Positions 59,670 to 64,000 of a stretch of DNA of 64,000 nucleotides are shown piece by piece. Under the pieces are notes generated by a model that did not search any database, was not told the DNA's origin, and saw only the letters and a list, made by a program, of their open reading frames with translations. Position 1 is the stretch's first letter. The number at the start of each line of letters is the position of its first letter. The translations under genes and the position numbers were made by a program. The stretch is from Pseudomonas sp. 7SR1 (GTDB lineage: Bacteria; Pseudomonadota; Gammaproteobacteria; Pseudomonadales; Pseudomonadaceae), in NCBI RefSeq assembly GCF_900156465.1, contig NZ_LT707064.1, positions 682,001 through 746,000 on the forward strand. Direction: 5' to 3'.

Positions 59670-61142
59670 CTACACGCCATTCCATGGGCCGAAACCCTGG
59701 CGCAGATCGCCCTCGCGCGCCAGGAAGCGCCCCTGGCGACGCCCGTTTGCCTGCCCTTGGCGATAACTCAGGACACCGTTGACCCACACGCCATCGATTC
59801 CTTGCGCGGCCCGTTGCGGTTCGTTGAAATCGGCGACGTCACGAACGGTTCGTGGATCGAACAACACCAGGTCCGCCCAATATCCCTCGCCAACGACGCC
59901 ACGCTCCTTCAGGCCGAAGCGCGCCGCTGAAAGGCCGGTCATCTTGTGCACGGCGGTGTGCAGGGGAAACAGCCCGACGTCGCGGCTGAAATGCCCCAAT
60001 ACCCGTGGGAAAGCGCCCCACAGGCGCGGATGAGGAAACGGGTCCTCGGGTAGCCCGTCGGAGCCGATCATGGACAGCGGATGGGCAAGGATGCGGCGCA
60101 CATCGTCTTCATCCATGCCGTAGTACACCGCGCCGGCCGGTTGCAGGCGACGGGCCGCCTCCAGCAGCGAAACGCTCCATTCGGCGGCGATGCCCGCCAG
60201 GTCGCGCCCGCCCATGTGCGGATGGGGCGTCGACCAGGTGATGGTGATGGGGTGGGCATCGGTCACTTGCTTGAGGTCCAGGGTCGAGGAGCTGGCGGCG
60301 TAGGGATAACAGTCACACCCGACCGGATGGGCAGCGGCGGCGTTTTCCAGCGCGGTGAGCACCTGCGCACTACGCCCCCAGTTACCGGCGCCGGCACATT
60401 TGAGATGGGAAATGATCACCGGACTCTTCGCATGCCGGCCGATCCGGAAAGCTTCGTCCATGGCTTGGAGCACCGGCTCGAATTCGCTGCGCAAGTGCGT
60501 GGTGTAGACCGCACCGAACGCGTTCAGCTCTTCGGCCAGTTGCATGACTTCATCGGTGGAGGCGGCGAACGCGTTGGCGTAGGCCAGGCCGGTGGACAAG
60601 CCAAGCGCGCCGGCCTGCAGGCTTTCGCGCAATTGCTGGCGCATGGCGGTGATCTCTTGCGCGCTGGCGGTGCGCAACAGGTCGTCCAGATGGTTGCTGC
60701 GCAGTGCCGTGTGCCCCACCAGCGCCGCCACGTTGACCGCTGGCATGGCCGATTCCACCGCTGCGCGGTAATCACCGAAGCTCGGATAGCAAAACGCCGC
60801 GGCGGTGCCCAGCAGGTTCATCGGGTCCGGCGGGTCGCCGCGCAGGCTGACCGGCGCGGCGCTGATGCCGCAATTGCCGACGATGACCGTGGTCACGCCC
60901 TGGCTGAGCTTGGGCAGCATGTGCGGCTGGCGGATGACCACGGTGTCGTCGTGGGTGTGGACATCGATGAACCCCGGCGCCAGCACGCGGCCGGCGGCGT
61001 CCAGCTCCTCGATGGCCTGTGCGTCGGACAACGCACCGATGCGTTCGATGCGACCGGCGCGAATCGCCACATCGGCGTGGTAGCCGGGGGTGTCGCTGCC
61101 GTCGATGACCAGCGCATCGCGGATGAGTGTGTCGTACAGCAT
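59670..61142 (-). CDS. N-acyl-D-amino-acid deacylase (D-aminoacylase)
   Basis: This is a 490-aa amidohydrolase-superfamily enzyme of the D-aminoacylase family, which removes the acyl group from N-acyl-D-amino acids. The metal-site motif GFIDVHTHDDTVV is at about residues 57-69. NCGISAAPVSLRG near 95 holds the conserved Cys ligand. Later zinc-ligand His residues occur in YTTHLRSE near 221 and ISHLKCAG near 250. The catalytic Asp is in MIGSDGLPEDPFPHPR near 366. The start at 61142 (MLYDTLIRDALV) is the family start. It begins 1 nt after the rpiR-type gene and is the last gene of a GntP-RpiR-deacylase run. Confidence 0.93.
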   Translation of the reverse strand: MLYDTLIRDALVIDGSDTPGYHADVAIRAGRIERIGALSDAQAIEELDAAGRVLAPGFIDVHTHDDTVVIRQPHMLPKLSQGVTTVIVGNCGISAAPVSLRGDPPDPMNLLGTAAAFCYPSFGDYRAAVESAMPAVNVAALVGHTALRSNHLDDLLRTASAQEITAMRQQLRESLQAGALGLSTGLAYANAFAASTDEVMQLAEELNAFGAVYTTHLRSEFEPVLQAMDEAFRIGRHAKSPVIISHLKCAGAGNWGRSAQVLTALENAAAAHPVGCDCYPYAASSSTLDLKQVTDAHPITITWSTPHPHMGGRDLAGIAAEWSVSLLEAARRLQPAGAVYYGMDEDDVRRILAHPLSMIGSDGLPEDPFPHPRLWGAFPRVLGHFSRDVGLFPLHTAVHKMTGLSAARFGLKERGVVGEGYWADLVLFDPRTVRDVADFNEPQRAAQGIDGVWVNGVLSYRQGQANGRRQGRFLAREGDLRQGFGPWNGV

Positions 61143-61143
61143 G

Positions 61144-62004
61144 TCAGTCTCCCAGGGGCAGATCGTCGTCGCCGCCACGGTAATCGTCGAGGGCGAGCTT
61201 GACCCGCCGCAAACGCTCTTGATTGTCTTCGGGATGAGCCAGGGCCAACTCGGTGGCGAGCACGTCGATGGCCAGCAGCATGCCGTAGCGTGCGGCCGTG
61301 GGTTTGTAGATGAACGAGGTCTCGGCGCTTTGCAGGGGCAGCACCACGTCTGCCAGTTGCGCCAGGGGCGAGTCGGCACGGGTGATGGCCAGGATCGCGG
61401 CACCGTAGCTGCGCGCCAGCTCGACGGCCGCCAGCAATTCCGGGGTGATGCCGGTGAGCGAACAGGCGATGACCAGGTGTTCGTCCCCAAGCGAGGTGGC
61501 CGTGATGCGCATCATCACCGGGTCGCGACACGCCGCAATCGGGTAGCCGAACCGCACCAGCCGCACCTGCAGTTCTTCGCTGCACAGTGCCGACCAGCCA
61601 CCGAGCCCGAACGCATGGACCATCCGCGCCTTGCCCAGCAATCGCACGGCATCGGCAAAGCGCGACTCTTCGAAGGCCGACAGGTGCCGACGCAGGGTCG
61701 ACTCGATATCGCCGACGATCTGCCCATAGAATGCCGACTGTTCGGGGGCGCCGGCCGGGTCGAGAAACCGGCTGCCGACCCCGCTGGCCTGGGCCAGCTG
61801 CAGGCGCAGGTCCCGCAGGTCGCGGCAACCGACAGTGCGGGCGAAGCGCGACAGCGTGGCGCTGCTGACCTCGGCGCGCTGGGCCAGTTCTTCCAGGCTG
61901 GCGGACGCGGCGAAGCCTACGTCATCGAGCATCAGACGGGCGATTCTTCCTTCGCCGGCGCTGAAGAAATCCTGCCGGGAGCGGATCTGGTAGAGGATGT
62001 CCAT
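61144..62004 (-). CDS. RpiR-family transcriptional regulator (HTH + SIS domain)
   Basis: This is a 286-aa regulator with an N-terminal RpiR HTH (AGEGRIARLMLDDVGFAASA, then LEELAQRAEVSSATLSRFAR, about residues 16-57). A C-terminal SIS domain is at about 125-260 (VIACSLTGITPELLAAVELA). SIS domains usually bind phosphosugars, although in this setting a D-amino-acid-related signal is conceivable. The start at 62004 (MDILYQIRSRQDFF) is chosen by family. It is sandwiched between the permease (82-bp gap) and the deacylase (1-bp gap), so it probably regulates its own operon. Confidence 0.92.
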   Translation of the reverse strand: MDILYQIRSRQDFFSAGEGRIARLMLDDVGFAASASLEELAQRAEVSSATLSRFARTVGCRDLRDLRLQLAQASGVGSRFLDPAGAPEQSAFYGQIVGDIESTLRRHLSAFEESRFADAVRLLGKARMVHAFGLGGWSALCSEELQVRLVRFGYPIAACRDPVMMRITATSLGDEHLVIACSLTGITPELLAAVELARSYGAAILAITRADSPLAQLADVVLPLQSAETSFIYKPTAARYGMLLAIDVLATELALAHPEDNQERLRRVKLALDDYRGGDDDLPLGD

Positions 62005-62086
62005 GACGACTCCTGTGTAGGCTCTGTACGAAAAGCCCTGATACTCATTCATGCTGCGTTGAAAACGGCCTCGCAATGCGCGGCGA

Positions 62087-63436
62087 TCAGAGCAGGCGCG
62101 CAAGACCCAGTGTCAGGCCGAACGCGACCAGGGAGATGAGCGTTTCGAGCACCGTCCAGGTCTTGAAGGTCTGGGTGACGGTCATATTGAAGTATTCCTT
62201 GATCAGCCAGAAGCCACCGTCATTGACGTGGGAAAAGATCACCGACCCGGCCCCGGTGGCCAGCACCAGCAGCTCGGGATGGGGATAACCCAGCCCGATC
62301 GCCACGGGTGCGACGATGCCCGAGGCGGTGGTCATCGCCACCGTGGCCGAACCGGTGGCGACGCGCATCAACGCGGCGAACAGCCAGCCCATCACCAGCG
62401 GCGACAACTGGAACGCCTGGGCCAGCCCGACAATCTGTTGAGTGACCCCGGCATCCACCAGGATCCGGTTCAAACCGCCACCGGCGCCCACCAGCAAGGT
62501 GATGCTGGCGGTCGGTGCCAGGCACTCATTGGTGAACTTCAGGATCGACTCACGGTTGAAGCCCTGGGCCAGGCCGAGTGTCCAGAAACTCAGTACCGTG
62601 GCCAGCAACAGGGCGATCACCGAGTTGCCGATGAACTGCAGGAACTGGTTGAAGCCACTGCCAGGGGTGGAGATCAGGTTGGCCCAACCACCGATCAGCA
62701 TCAGGATGACCGGCAGCAGGATGGTCCCCAGGGTGATGCCGAACCCCGGCAGGTTGGCGCGCGGCTCACGTTCGAGAAACTGCCGTTGCAGCGGGTTGTC
62801 GGCGGGCAACGAAATGCGTGGCACGATAAAGCGGGCATAGACCGGCCCGGCGATGATGGCCGTGGGAATGCCGATCAGGATCGCATACAGCAACGTCTGC
62901 CCTACCGAAGCCTGGAACGCCTGCACCGCCAGCATCGCCGCCGGATGGGGCGGGACCAGGGCATGCACCACCGAGAGCCCGGCCACCATCGGCAGGCCCA
63001 CCATCAGGATCGACACGCCGGCACGACGGGCCACGGTGAAGGCAATGGGCACCAGCAACACGAACCCCACTTCGAAAAACAGCGGCAATCCCACCAGGAA
63101 GGCGATGCAGACCATCGCCCAGTGGGCGTTGCGCTCTCCGAACCGCTCGATCAGCGTCTGCGCCATACGCTCAGCGCCACCGGACTCGGCCATCATCTTG
63201 CCGAGCATGGTGCCCAGGGCCACCACCAGCGCGATATGTCCCAGTGTCTTGCCGACACCCGCCTCGTAGGCCCCCACTACCGCTGTCGGCGGCATGCCGG
63301 CCAATAGCGCCAGGCCGATGGACACCAGGGTAATCACGATGAACGGGTTCAGACGATAACGGGCGATCAGAACGATCAATGCAATGATGGCGATGGCGGC
63401 GTAGACCAACAGCCAATAACCGAAAGCAGGTGCCAT
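62087..63436 (-). CDS. GntP-family gluconate/organic acid permease
   Basis: This is a 449-aa inner-membrane proton symporter of the GntP family, with about 12-14 hydrophobic segments. Family motifs include GKTLGHIALVVALGTMLGKM near residues 62-81, FFEVGFVLLVPI near 119, and the C-terminal GSVIFSHVNDGGFWLIKEYF near 398-417. Family members carry gluconate, and close relatives in D-amino-acid loci carry D-serine or other small acids. Linkage to a D-aminoacylase makes an N-acyl-D-amino acid or D-amino-acid-related substrate likely here. It is the first gene of the three-gene run. Confidence 0.92.
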   Translation of the reverse strand: MAPAFGYWLLVYAAIAIIALIVLIARYRLNPFIVITLVSIGLALLAGMPPTAVVGAYEAGVGKTLGHIALVVALGTMLGKMMAESGGAERMAQTLIERFGERNAHWAMVCIAFLVGLPLFFEVGFVLLVPIAFTVARRAGVSILMVGLPMVAGLSVVHALVPPHPAAMLAVQAFQASVGQTLLYAILIGIPTAIIAGPVYARFIVPRISLPADNPLQRQFLEREPRANLPGFGITLGTILLPVILMLIGGWANLISTPGSGFNQFLQFIGNSVIALLLATVLSFWTLGLAQGFNRESILKFTNECLAPTASITLLVGAGGGLNRILVDAGVTQQIVGLAQAFQLSPLVMGWLFAALMRVATGSATVAMTTASGIVAPVAIGLGYPHPELLVLATGAGSVIFSHVNDGGFWLIKEYFNMTVTQTFKTWTVLETLISLVAFGLTLGLARLL

Positions 63437-63607
63437 GCGCTACTCCTCGAATGGGGTCACGTCGATGTGTTGTGAAACTCATAAATCATTTCAACGAGGA
63501 GTTTTCAAACTCACTGAAAGTAATTTTCGTGCACAGACAAGAAACGTCGCTGACGGACATCGCAACGCAGTCCTCATGAAAATCCCGCGCCGGACTTTCA
63601 TGCAGAA

Positions 63608-63655
63608 CCAGCCGTGTGTGGCAAGGGGATTCATCCCCTTGCCACACACGGCTGG
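63608..63655. repeat. Perfect long inverted repeat
   Basis: Arms of 22 bp (CCAGCCGTGTGTGGCAAGGG then GA, and its exact complement) surround a 4-nt loop TTCA. The core GTGTGGCAAGGGGA resembles a dispersed Pseudomonas repeat. It probably acts as a terminator or mRNA-stabilising structure for transcripts entering from either side. Confidence 0.85.
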
Positions 63656-63692
63656 CCGCCCCGCCCTCAATTCCGTACCATCCGCATCGGTC

Positions 63693-63760
63693 GATCGCTC
63701 CCACGCTCGCGCGTGGGATGCCGCCAGGGACGCTGCGCGTTCCGCTTCTACTGTTTTGCA
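63693..63760. repeat. Pseudomonas REP-type dispersed repeat
   Basis: GATCGCTCCCACGCTCGCGC followed by GTGGGATG, then GGGACGCTGCGCGTTCCGC, matches the common fluorescent-pseudomonad repeat that has two nested GC-rich hairpins. It lies between the divergent GntP permease and SulP genes. Confidence 0.75.
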
Positions 63761-63806
63761 TCACGCCCGGTAGCCGACGCTCGACCGGCGCCCACTCAGG
63801 TAATCC

Positions 63807-64000
63807 ATGAAACCAGCACGTCTTCGCGCCGACATCCTCGCCGGCCTCACCACTTCTTTCGCTCTGCTTCCCGAATGCATCGCCTTCGCCCTGGTGGCTC
63901 ATCTCAACCCGCTGATGGGGCTGTATGGCGCGTTCATTCTCTGCACGCTGACCGCGCTATTCGGGGGGCGGCCGGGCATGGTGTCGGGGGCGGCGGGGTC
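63807..64000 (+). CDS. SulP-family anion transporter (partial, runs off the window)
   Basis: This is the first 64 codons of a membrane protein with the SulP/SLC26 N terminus. [20 protein letters not shown] (residues 8-27) matches the first transmembrane helix of the family, followed by [20 protein letters not shown] and [13 protein letters not shown], which corresponds to the conserved G-rich TM3 half-helix that holds the anion site. It is open to the window end, so length and any C-terminal STAS domain are unknown. Typical substrates are sulfate or bicarbonate. Confidence 0.85.
   Translation, partial: MKPARLRADILAGLTTSFALLPECIAFALVAHLNPLMGLYGAFILCTLTALFGGRPGMVSGAAG

Overview
The window reads as a chromosome segment of a fluorescent Pseudomonas (P. 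fluorescens complex). The evidence is the gene order rlmE/yhbY/greA/carBA/dapB/dnaJ/dnaK/grpE/recN/fur/bamE, a cysteine-free Fur, the lldR-lctP-lldEFG-dld lactate locus, Pseudomonas-type REP repeats and a plant-associated ACC deaminase. Subgroup placement is inference.

Layout. 1-17.5 kb is conserved core: rRNA methylation (rlmE), ribosome assembly (yhbY), transcript cleavage (greA), carbamoyl phosphate (carAB), lysine synthesis (dapB), the DnaK chaperone system with two clear sigma-32 promoters, SOS-controlled recN with a LexA box, fur/bamE, rnfH/ratA and smpB. 17.6-26.3 kb is a lactate regulon with a perfect LldR-type operator. 26.75-27.15 kb is tmRNA (ssrA). 27.2-32.4 kb is a more A+T-rich island behind tmRNA. 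It carries a GHKL (MORC/MutL-like) ATPase translationally coupled to a predicted Rossmann methyltransferase-like protein, a divergent 5-cytosine DNA methyltransferase, and decayed genes around them. 32.5-33.0 kb is a DUF6124 gene behind an elaborate structured leader. 33.2-42.4 kb is a LysR regulator plus a seven-gene peptide importer/M20 peptidase operon. 42.5-48.0 kb is an ACC deaminase locus with an Lrp-type regulator and an AceE/MdeB-like 2-oxoacid dehydrogenase E1. 48-54.2 kb holds AraC/SDR and a Fur-box-preceded FecI-FecR-TonB receptor iron-uptake set. 54.2-59.2 kb holds a leucine-rich-repeat protein, a frameshifted second DUF6124 gene with the same leader architecture, a chemoreceptor and a fossil FitAB toxin-antitoxin locus. 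59.2-64 kb is a VOC protein, a D-aminoacylase/RpiR/GntP operon and the start of a SulP transporter.

The strongest unexplained signal is the pair of DUF6124 leaders (32463-32693 + and 56171-56397 -). Both fold into the same set of helices with many compensatory changes. A 10-nt hairpin loop in each is complementary to that gene's own Shine-Dalgarno region (10/10 in copy 1; 9/9 plus one closing base in copy 2), although the two Shine-Dalgarno regions differ in sequence. Each leader also carries a second, upstream partner for the same loop. It looks like a cis-acting translational switch. The second item of interest is the GHKL ATPase/methyltransferase-like/Dcm island, which resembles a restriction-modification or defence locus without a recognisable nuclease.
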